From Pseudomonas entomophila (lineage in GTDB: Bacteria > Pseudomonadota > Gammaproteobacteria > Pseudomonadales > Pseudomonadaceae): a stretch of DNA of 64,000 bases. This document shows, piece after piece, positions 28,608 to 37,334 of the stretch. Below the pieces are notes generated by a model. It made no database searches. It had not been told where the DNA came from and worked only from the letters and a program-made list of their open reading frames with translations. Both the position numbers and the translations under genes were made by a program. Position 1 is the stretch's first letter. Each line of letters opens with the position of its first letter. The DNA lies in the NCBI RefSeq assembly GCF_013523165.1, contig NZ_JAAMQI010000005.1:1-64000 (forward strand). Reading direction: 5' to 3'.

Positions 28608-30752
28608 TCAGCCGATCTCTCGCCGGAAAGGCGGCAGCGCATTGAGGATAGCCTTTCCGTAACGCTGGGTGACCACGCGCCGGTCGAGCAAGGTGATGGT
28701 GCCGCGGTCCTGCTCGGTGCGCAGCAGCCGCCCGCAGGCCTGGATCAGGCGCAGCGAGGCGTCGGGCACGGCGATCTCCATGAACGGGTTGCCGCCGCGT
28801 GCCTCGATCCATTCGGCCAGGGCCGCTTCCACCGGGTCGTCCGGCACGGCGAACGGGATCTTGGCGATCACCACGTGCTCGCAATAGGCACCCGGCAGGT
28901 CAACACCCTCGGCGAAACTGGCCAGCCCGAACAGCACGCTGGACTGCCCGTCGTCCACCCTGGACTTGTGCTTGTTGAGGGTTTCCTGCTTGGACAGGTT
29001 GCCCTGGATCAGCACGCCCTTGCGCCAGTCGCGGTCCAGCCCGTCGAACACGTCCTGCATCTGCTTGCGCGACGAGAACAGCACCAGCGAGCCGCGCGAG
29101 CCTTCGACCAGGTCGGGCAGGTCACGGATGATGGCGGCCGTGTGCGACGGCACGTCACGCGGGTCGGCGCGCAGGTCGGGTACCCGCAGCACGCCGGCAT
29201 CGGCGTGGTGGAACGGGCTGGGCACCACGCTGGTGACCGCATCGCGGGGCACGCCGGAGCGCATGCGGAAGCGGTCGAACTTGCCCAGGGCGGTCAACGT
29301 GGCCGAGGTCACCAGCGCACCATGGGCCACGTTCCACAGGCTGCGGCGCAACATCTCGGCGGCCAGGATCGGGCTGGCGTTGACCTCGATGTCGAACAGC
29401 GCGCCGCCTTCGACCAAGGTCAGCCAACGCGCCATCGGCGGATTGTCTTGCGGGTCTTCGGCGGTGAATGCGCCCCACAGCTCCCAGTTGCCCTGGGCGC
29501 GCGTCACCAGGGTGCCGAACAGCGGGTACCATTCCTCGGCCTGGTGGCTGGCGATGCCGATGTTCTTCTCACCGTCCATGCCCTCCTTGAGCAGGTCGGC
29601 CAGGCGGGTGAACAGGTCGTTCAGCTGACCGAACCCCTTCTTCAGCTCCAGGCCTGCCTCGCGCATGGCCTCGGGCACCACGCCGCCCTCGAAGCGGTAG
29701 CGCGGTCGCTCGCGGCCTTCGACGTCCTCGCCGGGGCGAAAATCGGCGATCTGCTCGCACAAGGTGAACATGAACTGCTGCTGGGTGCGCAGCGCACGTG
29801 CCAGCTCCGGCACCTGTTCGATCAGCCGGCCCAGGTCGCCGGGCAGCGGGTGCTGGGCCAGCAGCTTGGTGAGGTTCTTGGCCGTCTGTTCCAGCCAGTC
29901 GGCGGTGGAGCGCAGGCGCGAATAATGGGCGAAATGGCCGATGGCCTTGTCCGGCAGGTGATGACCCTCGTCGAACACGTAGACCGTGTCGCGCGGGTCG
30001 GGCAGCACGGCGCCGCCACCCAGTGCCAGGTCGGCCAGGACCATGTCGTGGTTGGTGACGATGACGTCCACCTTGCCCATGCCTTCGCGGGCCTTGTAGA
30101 ACACGCACTGCTGGAAGTTCGGGCAGTGGCGGCCGGTGCACTGGCCATGGTCGGTGGTCAGCCGGGCCCAGGCCTGGTCGTCCACGGCCTCGGGCCAGCT
30201 GTCGCGGTCGCCGTCCCAGCGGTTACCGGCCAGGCGCTCGATCATGGTGTTGAAGAGCTTCTGGCTGGCTTCGTCGACCTCGATGTGGAAGCCTTCTTCC
30301 TCGAACAGTTGCGCGGTGGCCGAATGGGCGTTGCCTTCCTGCAGCAGCAGGTCGAGCTTGGACAGGCACAGGTAGCGGCCACGGCCCTTGGCCAGGGCGA
30401 AGCTGAAGTTCAGCCCGCTGTTGCGCATCAGGTCGGGCAGGTCCTTGAAGACGATCTGCTCCTGCAGGGCCACGGTCGCGGTGGCGATCACCAGCCGCTT
30501 GCCGGCCGCCTTGGCCGCCGGAATGGCTGCCAGGCTGTAGGCGACGGTCTTGCCGGTACCGGTGCCGGCCTCGACCGCGACCACCGCCGGCTCGCCGGCC
30601 CGCCGCCCCTCGTCGTCGCAAGGGATGTCGCCGAGGACCTTGGCCACTTCGGCGATCATCAGCCGTTGGCCATAACGGGGGCGCAGGCCCTTGGCCTCGA
30701 GGAAACGCGAATAGGCGCCCTGGATGGTGCTCTTGAGTTCGGTGCTGATCAT
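28608..30752 (-). CDS. dinG: ATP-dependent DNA helicase DinG
   Basis: 714 aa, the usual DinG length. It is an iron-sulfur 5'-3' helicase of the XPD-like family that unwinds R-loops, D-loops and G-quadruplexes during repair. Walker A is AGTGTGKT. The four cluster cysteines are in YLCLSKL, GQCTGRHC and FQQC; the DEAH-box variant is DEGHHL; motif VI is ACGRLLRTEQDRG. The SOS box expected in enteric dinG promoters was not found in the 97 bp before the start. The gene is divergent from the small membrane protein at 30850. Confidence 0.97.
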   Translation of the reverse strand: MISTELKSTIQGAYSRFLEAKGLRPRYGQRLMIAEVAKVLGDIPCDDEGRRAGEPAVVAVEAGTGTGKTVAYSLAAIPAAKAAGKRLVIATATVALQEQIVFKDLPDLMRNSGLNFSFALAKGRGRYLCLSKLDLLLQEGNAHSATAQLFEEEGFHIEVDEASQKLFNTMIERLAGNRWDGDRDSWPEAVDDQAWARLTTDHGQCTGRHCPNFQQCVFYKAREGMGKVDVIVTNHDMVLADLALGGGAVLPDPRDTVYVFDEGHHLPDKAIGHFAHYSRLRSTADWLEQTAKNLTKLLAQHPLPGDLGRLIEQVPELARALRTQQQFMFTLCEQIADFRPGEDVEGRERPRYRFEGGVVPEAMREAGLELKKGFGQLNDLFTRLADLLKEGMDGEKNIGIASHQAEEWYPLFGTLVTRAQGNWELWGAFTAEDPQDNPPMARWLTLVEGGALFDIEVNASPILAAEMLRRSLWNVAHGALVTSATLTALGKFDRFRMRSGVPRDAVTSVVPSPFHHADAGVLRVPDLRADPRDVPSHTAAIIRDLPDLVEGSRGSLVLFSSRKQMQDVFDGLDRDWRKGVLIQGNLSKQETLNKHKSRVDDGQSSVLFGLASFAEGVDLPGAYCEHVVIAKIPFAVPDDPVEAALAEWIEARGGNPFMEIAVPDASLRLIQACGRLLRTEQDRGTITLLDRRVVTQRYGKAILNALPPFRREIG

Positions 30753-30849
30753 GGTCTGGGCGCGCCCGGAGGGCTGTATGGATTTTCAGTGTTTCGCATG
30801 GGTCGCTATCATACCCGGCTCGCGCGCCGATTGCCCCCCGGAGATCCAC

Positions 30850-31314
30850 ATGACTGCCCTTGCCCTGCCCAACCTGCTGCATGCTGCCGCCACCGCGATC
30901 TGGCTATTGGGCCTGGGTTACCTGTGGTGGGCGCTGCGTCTGGCGCCGGTCGCGACCGTCGATCGGCCGGCACGACTGCAGCGTTGGGGCGACCTTTTCC
31001 GACACCGTTTCGGAGCGGTCTGGCTGGTGCTGGTGATTCTCTCGACCAGCGGCTTGAGCCTGATGCACGCCAGCGGCCTGACCCTGGACACGGTGCCCCG
31101 CCCGGTGCAGGTGATGATCGGCGGTGCCATCGCCAGCGTCGCCCTGTGCCTGCGCATCCGCTCGCTGCTCGGCCCGGAACTGGACGCGGCGATCGCGTCG
31201 CAGGACTGGCCGACCGGCGCCTGGGTGCTGGCGAGGATCCGACGAATGGTGGGCATCTGCCTGCTCATCGGCCTGGCCGTGGTCGGCGTGGCACTGTGGC
31301 AGCTGTCCTGGTGA
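30850..31314 (+). CDS. CopD-like small membrane protein
   Basis: 154 aa with four hydrophobic helices (about 5-25, 55-75, 83-103 and 128-150), starting MTALALPNLLHAAATAIWLLG. The architecture fits CopD-domain/DUF4149-type proteins, some linked to copper handling; only one or two candidate histidine or methionine ligands are present, so a copper role is unproven. The frame is open 42 codons further upstream, but the ATG at 30850 begins the membrane helix correctly and follows GGAGATCCAC. Confidence 0.78.
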   Translation: MTALALPNLLHAAATAIWLLGLGYLWWALRLAPVATVDRPARLQRWGDLFRHRFGAVWLVLVILSTSGLSLMHASGLTLDTVPRPVQVMIGGAIASVALCLRIRSLLGPELDAAIASQDWPTGAWVLARIRRMVGICLLIGLAVVGVALWQLSW

Positions 31315-31344
31315 ACGGCTACACCGGGCGAGGCGCAGGCGGGA

Positions 31345-31611
31345 TCAGTCGACCGTACGGCGACGCGACATGGAAACGAGGTGGAAGATCCCGGTCAGCA
31401 GGATCTGCAGGCGATCGAAGACGCGGTGACGACGGCCGCGCAAGCGGGCGTTGAAGCACAGCATTTCCAGCACGTGCACGCCCAGTAACAGCGCCCCGGC
31501 GGCCGTGATCAACAGATCGAACGGCCTGGCGGCCGGCATCAGCAGGTTCCACAGCACCACCCACCAGAACGCGATGGTCAGCAGCTTGCCCACGGCGGTC
31601 ACTACGCCCAT
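31345..31611 (-). CDS. DUF1145 family membrane protein
   Basis: 88 aa, from MGVVTAVGKLLTIAFWW to SRRRTVD. It has three hydrophobic segments with a cluster of basic residues (RLRGRRHRVFDR) in the last third. DUF1145 proteins are small inner-membrane proteins of unknown function in proteobacteria. GGAGG lies just before the ATG at 31611, which decides the start over an upstream ATG at 31626. Convergent with the CopD-like gene. Confidence 0.85.
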   Translation of the reverse strand: MGVVTAVGKLLTIAFWWVVLWNLLMPAARPFDLLITAAGALLLGVHVLEMLCFNARLRGRRHRVFDRLQILLTGIFHLVSMSRRRTVD

Positions 31612-31794
31612 GACGGCCTCCTCCATTCGGTGATCGACCCGGACAGCCTGGCGCCGCCTCATTCGGCCGTACGTCGTCCAGTAAAGACCCAGGCCGGGCC
31701 TCCCGCCAGCCCGACGTTGTGGCACGTGCACGCGCCCTCTATGCCTGGCGCGCCCAACCCCGTTACTCTTGCCGCTCCCGCATGAGGACCGCCC

Positions 31795-32289
31795 ATGAGC
31801 GACGGATTTTCCCAACGAACGCCCCAACAGGCCCTGGCGGCCCTGCTCGAACGGGTCTCGCCTCAGCGCCTGCTGCTGGTCGGCAGCCGCTTCCCGGCGC
31901 TCGATGCCTTCGCCCAGGCCCATCCGCAGGTCCAGATCGCGATGGCCCCACCCGGCCCGCTGCCGGATGCCTTGGCCGCCACGCGCTTCGACCTGGCCGT
32001 GCTGGTCGATTGCCTGGAGCACCTGCCCAAGCGCGAGGGCCTGCAACTGCTGGGGGGCATCCGCAACCTCAATGCCAGCCGCGTGGCGGTGCTGGCCGAC
32101 CTGGCAGCCTGCGGCTGGCACGCCACGGACTTCTTCGCCCTGGCCTTGTCGGCCAGCGAGCGGTTTTGCCGCGACGACCAGGTGCTGAGCCTGTTCACCT
32201 ACGACCTGCACGACTACAAGCAGGTGCCGGACTGGCTCAATGCCCGGTTCTGGGCCAACCCGGAGATGTTCGGGAAGTATTGGTGGTGA
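31795..32289 (+). CDS. DUF6231 family protein
   Basis: 164 aa starting [19 protein letters not shown]. Segments [16 protein letters not shown] and [15 protein letters not shown] look like the Rossmann strands of a SAM-dependent methyltransferase, but the glycine-rich SAM loop is degenerate, so it may be a non-catalytic relative. The C-terminus is aromatic ([13 protein letters not shown]). Found in pseudomonads without known role. It is divergent from the DUF1145 gene and followed by the ychJ gene in the same direction. Confidence 0.7.
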   Translation: MSDGFSQRTPQQALAALLERVSPQRLLLVGSRFPALDAFAQAHPQVQIAMAPPGPLPDALAATRFDLAVLVDCLEHLPKREGLQLLGGIRNLNASRVAVLADLAACGWHATDFFALALSASERFCRDDQVLSLFTYDLHDYKQVPDWLNARFWANPEMFGKYWW

Positions 32290-32419
32290 GGCGGTGTGGA
32301 CGCTTGCGGTCCGGGAGCCTGTCGCTGACACTGTCGTCTGCTCGTCACTGAATCCCGAGGCTTTCCATGACCCCATCCTCACCCGACCTGCCCGCGCGCC
32401 TGCCCCTGGAGCGCGCGCG

Positions 32420-32896
32420 ATGAGCGTGGCGGTCTGCCCCTGCGGCAGCGGCAACCTGCTCGACGCCTGCTGCGGTCACCTGCACGCCGGTACCCCCGCG
32501 CCGGATGCGCAGTCGCTGATGCGCTCGCGCTACAGCGCCTACGTGCTGGGCCTGGTCGACTACCTGGTGGACACCACCTTGCCGGTGCAGCGCGAAGCCC
32601 TGGATCGCGACGGTATCGCGGCCTGGAGCGCCGAGAGCACCTGGCTGGGCCTGGAGGTGGAGGGGGCCGAGGTGTTCGGCGGCCAGCCCGAGCATGCCTT
32701 CGTCACCTTCACCGCACGCTGGCACGACGCTTCAGGCGACCATCAGCACCGTGAGCGCTCGGCCTTCGTCCAGCAGGCCGACCGCTGGTACTTCATCGAC
32801 CCGACCGTCGGCCTCAAGGCCGGGCGCAATGACCCCTGCCCCTGCGCCAGCGGGCAGAAATTCAAGAAATGCTGCTCCAGTTACCTGGCGCCATGA
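32420..32896 (+). CDS. ychJ: YchJ family SEC-C protein (UPF0225)
   Basis: 158 aa. A zinc-binding SEC-C-like motif occurs at both ends: [13 protein letters not shown] (residues 6-18) and [17 protein letters not shown] near the C-terminus. The middle ([22 protein letters not shown]) is the NTF2-like YchJ domain. Function unknown. The C-terminus shares RNDPCPC and KFKKC with the small gene at 33380. It lies 1 bp upstream of the lipoprotein gene, indicating an operon. The start at 32420 lacks a strong Shine-Dalgarno (GGAGCGCG is the best candidate). Confidence 0.9.
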   Translation: MSVAVCPCGSGNLLDACCGHLHAGTPAPDAQSLMRSRYSAYVLGLVDYLVDTTLPVQREALDRDGIAAWSAESTWLGLEVEGAEVFGGQPEHAFVTFTARWHDASGDHQHRERSAFVQQADRWYFIDPTVGLKAGRNDPCPCASGQKFKKCCSSYLAP

Positions 32897-32897
32897 G

Positions 32898-33374
32898 ATG
32901 AGCGCCCTCTTGCGTGCGCTGACCCTCGGGGTCGCCCTGGCGCTGCTCAGCGGCTGCGTGAGCTGGGGCGCGGATACCTGGAAAACGCCCGAACTGCACC
33001 TGGTCAAGGTTCGCAAGGTCAAGGCGGGCCTGCACCAGCAGGAGTTCGTGCTGTACGTACGCGTGGTCAACCCGAACGACAGCCGTCTGTTCATCCGGCA
33101 TCTGGACTACTCGGTGCACCTGGGCGACCTGCTGCTGGTGGACGCCGACGAACGCCTGTGGCGCAGCGTCGGGGCGCATGAGACGCGCACCTTCCAGATC
33201 ACCGCACGGACCAACCTGTGGAAGCAACTGCGCCCCCTGGCCCGCCTGCTCAAGCGCCGCGAAGCGGTGCCGTACCGGTTGGACGTGGACGTGGCCAGCG
33301 GATTATTCTTCTGGCACGACCTGCACTTGTCGCGCAGTGGTGAGATAATGCCCGGTGATCTCAAACCGGAGTAA
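32898..33374 (+). CDS. LEA type 2 (WHy-domain) lipoprotein
   Basis: 158 aa beginning [20 protein letters not shown]. The lipobox LLSGC gives lipidation at Cys20. The mature domain [20 protein letters not shown] and [15 protein letters not shown] matches LEA-14/WHy domains, known from desiccation proteins and widespread in Pseudomonas envelope lipoproteins. Role unknown. It starts 1 bp after the ychJ stop and ends 5 bp before the next gene. Confidence 0.85.
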   Translation: MSALLRALTLGVALALLSGCVSWGADTWKTPELHLVKVRKVKAGLHQQEFVLYVRVVNPNDSRLFIRHLDYSVHLGDLLLVDADERLWRSVGAHETRTFQITARTNLWKQLRPLARLLKRREAVPYRLDVDVASGLFFWHDLHLSRSGEIMPGDLKPE

Positions 33375-33379
33375 CCGCA

Positions 33380-33583
33380 ATGACCCAGCAACCCCACGTT
33401 CATGGCCCTGACTGCAACCACGACCATGACCATGACCACGCTCACGACCATGGTCACGTCCACGGCCCGCACTGCAACCACGCCCCGCAAGAGCCGGTGC
33501 GCAACGCGCTGAAGGACGTAGGCCGCAATGATCCCTGCCCGTGCGGCAGCGAGAAAAAATTCAAGAAGTGCCACGGGGCCTGA
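33380..33583 (+). CDS. Small histidine-rich SEC-C metal-binding protein
   Basis: 67 aa. The N-terminal half is histidine-rich ([17 protein letters not shown], with two DCNH/HCNH pieces); the C-terminal half is a SEC-C motif ([19 protein letters not shown]) that binds zinc. Together they suggest metal storage or chaperoning, not enzyme activity. It is third in the ychJ-lipoprotein cluster, 5 bp after the lipoprotein gene, with GGAG 8 nt before its ATG. Confidence 0.85.
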   Translation: MTQQPHVHGPDCNHDHDHDHAHDHGHVHGPHCNHAPQEPVRNALKDVGRNDPCPCGSEKKFKKCHGA

Positions 33584-33721
33584 GGTAGCAGCACGCTGCA
33601 CGCCGGAGCGACAGCGTCGCCTTGACGTCCCGTCGACCGCTGACCAATCGCATGACCGTCCGCTTGTCGCTCGCGGCTCGCGGCGTGCAGCCGCCCCCCT
33701 TTCTCTTTCAGGAGCCTGGCC

Positions 33722-36163
33722 ATGGCCGTCCTTCGTTTTTCATCCTCGCGCCCACCTCTGCGTGCGGCGGCGATGCTGTGCGGTGTGCTCGGCCTGGCCG
33801 GCTGTCAGACAGCGTCTCAACACGCCACCCTGCCGCCCGGCGCTGGCGTGCAGTCGCTCAAGGGCCTGGCGCAGAACGTCTCGGTGCGGCGCAATCCGCA
33901 AGGCATGCCGCTGATCGAGAGCAGCACGTTCCACGACGCGCTGTTCAGCCTGGGTTACCTGCACGCCGTCGACCGTATCGAACAGATGGTGACCTTGCGC
34001 CTGCTGGCGCAGGGGCGTCTGGCCGAGCTGGAGGGGCCCGACGCCCTGGACACCGACCGGCTGATGCGCGCTGTCAACCTGCGGCGCAGCGCCGATCAGC
34101 TGTACGCCGACGCCTCGCCGCGCCTGAAGCGCTTTTTCGAGGTCTACGCCCGGGGCGTCAACGCCTACCTGTTCCGCGCCCGCGACAGCTTGCCAGGCAA
34201 CCTGGCCAAGGCCGGCTACCGGCCCGACTACTGGAAGCCCGAAGATTCGGCCCTGCTGTTCAGCCTGTACGCCTTCAGCCAGTCGGTGAACCTGCAGGAA
34301 GAACTCGCCGGCCTGACCCTGGCGCAACGGGTCGGCGTCGATCGACTGGCCTGGCTGCTGCCCAGCGCTGCGGACGAACCGCTGCCCGACGCGGAGGCGG
34401 CCAAGCTCCAGGGCCTGGACCTGACCCGAGGGTTGCCGGGGCTCGGCGCCCTGAATGCTGCAAGCCAGCGGTTGGCGGCTTTCGACCTGCTGGGCAGCCC
34501 TGGCTCGGCGAGCTGGGTTCTGGGGCCACAGCGCAGCCAGAGCGGCCGCAGCCTGCTCGCCAGCGACAGCCGCGCGGCCTGGGCCCTGTCCCCGGTGCAG
34601 ATCCACACGGGCAAGTACCAGGCGGCGGGGCTGACCCTGCCTGGGTTGCCGCTGATCCTGGCCGGCTTCAACGGCAAGCTGGCCTGGAGCAGCAGCGCGG
34701 TGATGGCCGACAACCAAGACCTGTACCTGGAGAAACTGCGGCGCCAGGGCAACCAACTGAGCTACCTGGCCGACGGCACGTGGCAGCCCGCGCGCGGGCG
34801 CACCGAAACGTTCCTGGTCCGTGGCCAGCGCCCGCAGCGTGAGGTCATGTACGAAACGCGGCATGGCACGCTGCTCGGGCAACCGGGTAACGAGACCCTC
34901 GGCCTGGCCTTGCAGATGCCGACGCTGCAGGGCGATCGCAGCCTGGATGCGCTGTTCGACCTGACCCGTGCCAGCACCCTGGAGCGAGCGTCCGACAGCG
35001 CACGCGCCATTGGCGCCGCCGCGCTCAACCTGGTCTTCGCCGACGCCCAGCACATCGGCTGGCAGGTCACCGGCCGCTACCCGAACCGGCGTGACGGGCA
35101 AGGCCTGCTGCCCTCCCCCGGCTGGGACGGGCGGTATGACTGGGATGGCTATGCCGATGCCATGCTGCACCCCTACGATCAGGACCCGGCCAGCGGCTGG
35201 ATCGGCCACGCCAACCAGCGCAGCCTGGCACGCGGCTACGGCATGCAGCTGTCCAGCACGTGGGACTACCCCGAGCGGGCCGAACGCCTGGCGCAGTTGA
35301 TCGGCACGGGCCGTCATGACGGCCGCAGCCTGGCAGCCATGCAGAACGATCAGCTCACACCCCTGGCCGGCAAACTCCGGCAGATGCTCGACGCCCCCGG
35401 CATGGCCTCGGCGCTGCCGCGTGCCATCGATGCGCTGCCGCCGGCACGACGCGACCTCGCCCGCCAGGCACTGGCCCGGTTGAAGGCCTTCGACGGACGC
35501 CTGAGCGCCCAGTCGGCAGACGCGGCGCTGTACGCGCTGTTCCTGCACCAGGTCGCGCGGCAGACGTTCCTCGACGAACTGGGCCCGGCCTCGAGCGAGG
35601 CATGGCAGACCTTCGTGGCCAATGCGCGCCTGTCCTATTCGGCCCAGGCCGACCACCTGCTGGGGCGTGACGACAGCCCGTTCTGGGACGACCGTTCGAC
35701 CCCGCAGCACGAGGACAAACCGACCATCCTGGCGCGCAGCCTGGCAGCCGCGATGGAGGCAGGCCTGGCGCAGCTGGGCAGCGACCCGCGCGCCTGGCAA
35801 TGGGGCCGCCTGCACGCCTACCAGTGGCCGACGCCGACCTGGCCAGGGTTGGGTGATGGCGTGGCACGCCCTCCCCGTGCCGTCGGGGGCGACTTCAGCA
35901 CGCTGGCGCTCACGCCCTATGCCTGGGGTCGTGACTTCGACACGCAACTGCCGCCTTCGGCCCGCCTGATCGTCGACTTCGGCCAGGCCGAACCGCTGCG
36001 CGTGCTGACCAGCACCCGCCAATCCGGCAACCCGGCCAGCCCCCACGCGGCCGAGGGTCTCGACGCCTGGTTCGCAGGCCGCTTCACGACCCTGCCGCTG
36101 CAGCCGCAGCACTTCACCCAGGGGTACGGTACCCAGCGCCTGAGCCTGGTCCCCGAGCGCTAG
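33722..36163 (+). CDS. Penicillin acylase-family Ntn-hydrolase, predicted lipoprotein
   Basis: 813 aa. It is made as a precursor that should cleave itself between Gly261 and Ser262 ([14 protein letters not shown]) to give alpha and beta chains, with Ser262 as nucleophile. Conserved surroundings include [14 protein letters not shown] and ASDSRAAW. The N-terminus MAVLRFSSS ... LGLAGCQT carries a lipobox (Cys28), unusual for a family that is usually soluble in the periplasm. Family members cleave penicillins or acyl-homoserine lactones (PvdQ, QuiP); the substrate is not evident here. The stop is followed by two tandem hairpins (36177-36242). Confidence 0.88.
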   Translation: MAVLRFSSSRPPLRAAAMLCGVLGLAGCQTASQHATLPPGAGVQSLKGLAQNVSVRRNPQGMPLIESSTFHDALFSLGYLHAVDRIEQMVTLRLLAQGRLAELEGPDALDTDRLMRAVNLRRSADQLYADASPRLKRFFEVYARGVNAYLFRARDSLPGNLAKAGYRPDYWKPEDSALLFSLYAFSQSVNLQEELAGLTLAQRVGVDRLAWLLPSAADEPLPDAEAAKLQGLDLTRGLPGLGALNAASQRLAAFDLLGSPGSASWVLGPQRSQSGRSLLASDSRAAWALSPVQIHTGKYQAAGLTLPGLPLILAGFNGKLAWSSSAVMADNQDLYLEKLRRQGNQLSYLADGTWQPARGRTETFLVRGQRPQREVMYETRHGTLLGQPGNETLGLALQMPTLQGDRSLDALFDLTRASTLERASDSARAIGAAALNLVFADAQHIGWQVTGRYPNRRDGQGLLPSPGWDGRYDWDGYADAMLHPYDQDPASGWIGHANQRSLARGYGMQLSSTWDYPERAERLAQLIGTGRHDGRSLAAMQNDQLTPLAGKLRQMLDAPGMASALPRAIDALPPARRDLARQALARLKAFDGRLSAQSADAALYALFLHQVARQTFLDELGPASSEAWQTFVANARLSYSAQADHLLGRDDSPFWDDRSTPQHEDKPTILARSLAAAMEAGLAQLGSDPRAWQWGRLHAYQWPTPTWPGLGDGVARPPRAVGGDFSTLALTPYAWGRDFDTQLPPSARLIVDFGQAEPLRVLTSTRQSGNPASPHAAEGLDAWFAGRFTTLPLQPQHFTQGYGTQRLSLVPER

Positions 36164-36176
36164 CCGCGAGAGGGCC

Positions 36177-36242
36177 GGGACGCCGCGAAACCCTGCGGCG
36201 TCCCGACCGCCTTCGGCGCGCCCGGTCGTCACGCGACCGGGC
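36177..36242 (+). terminator. Two tandem hairpins after the penicillin acylase gene
   Basis: The stem GGGACGCCGC/GCGGCGTCCC (36177-36186 and 36195-36204) is followed by a second stem GCCCGGTCG/CGACCGGGC (36220-36228 and 36234-36242). Neither has a T-run. They separate this gene from the repair cluster. Confidence 0.6.
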
Positions 36243-36314
36243 CTGCCAATCCCCTCGAACTCCCCGGCCAGGGCACGACTCCTACCTTGTAACTCCCCTG
36301 CCAGTGGCCTGCCC

Positions 36315-37334
36315 ATGGACCTCGTCATCGCCCGCCCCGAAGGGTTGTACTGCCCGCCCGGTGATTTCTACATCGACCCCTGGCGCCCGGTCGAGCGCGC
36401 GGTCATCACCCATGGCCATGGCGATCACTCACGACCGGGCAACACCCATTACCTGACGGCCGAGCCCGGCGCAGGCGTACTGCGCAGCCGGCTGGGCGAC
36501 GACATCCGCCTGCAGACCCTGCCCTACGGGGAACGCCTCGATCACCATGGCGTGACCTTGAGTTTCCATCCGGCCGGGCATGTGCTGGGATCGGCCCAGG
36601 TGCGCCTGGAGTATCAGGGCGAAGTCTGGGTGGCCTCGGGCGACTACAAGGTCGAACCGGACGGCACCTGCACCCCGTTCGAGCCGGTGCGCTGCCACAC
36701 GTTCATCACCGAATCGACCTTCGGTCTGCCCATTTACCGCTGGCCCTCGCAGGCCGAGGTGTTCGCCGAGATCAATGCCTGGTGGCGCGCCAACCGCGAA
36801 CAGGGCAAGGCCAGCGTGCTGTTCAGCTACGCCTTCGGCAAGGCCCAGCGCATTCTGCACGGGCTGGATGCCGGGATCGGGCCGATCCTCGTGCATGGCG
36901 CCGTCGAGCCGCTCAACCGGGTGTACCGGGAGGCCGGCGTGGCCTTGCCGCCGACGGTGTACGCAGGCGATGTGCCGCGCAACGACCCGATGATGCGCGA
37001 AGCCTTGATCATGGCCCCGCCCTCGGCCTCGGGCAGCAGCTGGATGAAGCGCTTCGGCGACTACAGCGACGCCTTTGCCAGCGGCTGGATGCTGCTGCGC
37101 GGGACCCGGCGTCGGCGCGGCGTGGACCGGGGCTTCGTGCTGTCCGACCACGCCGACTGGCCAGGCCTGCTGTGGGCTATCGAGCAGACCGGCGCCGAAC
37201 GGGTGATGGTCACCCATGGCTCGGTCAGCGTGCTGGTGCGCTACCTCAACGAACAGGGGCTCGACGCACGGGCGTTCGTCACCGAATACGGCGACGAGGA
37301 CGACGCCCAGGCCACCGCGGAGGCCTCGGCATGA
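36315..37334 (+). CDS. Ligase-associated DNA exonuclease (metallo-beta-lactamase fold)
   Basis: 339 aa. The metal-binding motif THGHGDHS (around residues 35-42) and later His/Asp motifs (HPAGHVLGSAQ, SGDYK, VLSDHADWPG) fit the beta-CASP-like exonucleases found beside bacterial ATP-dependent ligases. It should trim DNA ends before ligation. The stop overlaps the ligase start by ATGA, so the pair is co-translated. It is the first gene of the repair cluster and is followed by the ligase, acylase, helicase and PdeM genes. Confidence 0.92.
   Translation: MDLVIARPEGLYCPPGDFYIDPWRPVERAVITHGHGDHSRPGNTHYLTAEPGAGVLRSRLGDDIRLQTLPYGERLDHHGVTLSFHPAGHVLGSAQVRLEYQGEVWVASGDYKVEPDGTCTPFEPVRCHTFITESTFGLPIYRWPSQAEVFAEINAWWRANREQGKASVLFSYAFGKAQRILHGLDAGIGPILVHGAVEPLNRVYREAGVALPPTVYAGDVPRNDPMMREALIMAPPSASGSSWMKRFGDYSDAFASGWMLLRGTRRRRGVDRGFVLSDHADWPGLLWAIEQTGAERVMVTHGSVSVLVRYLNEQGLDARAFVTEYGDEDDAQATAEASA

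Noticed and set aside
28545..31454. 969-codon plus-strand frame across dinG and the CopD-like gene
   Set aside because: It is a shadow of dinG on the minus strand and runs over the start of the real CopD-like gene in another frame.
33740..36328. 862-codon frame antisense to the penicillin acylase gene
   Set aside because: Shadow frame; the sense gene has a signal peptide, a conserved catalytic site and family length.
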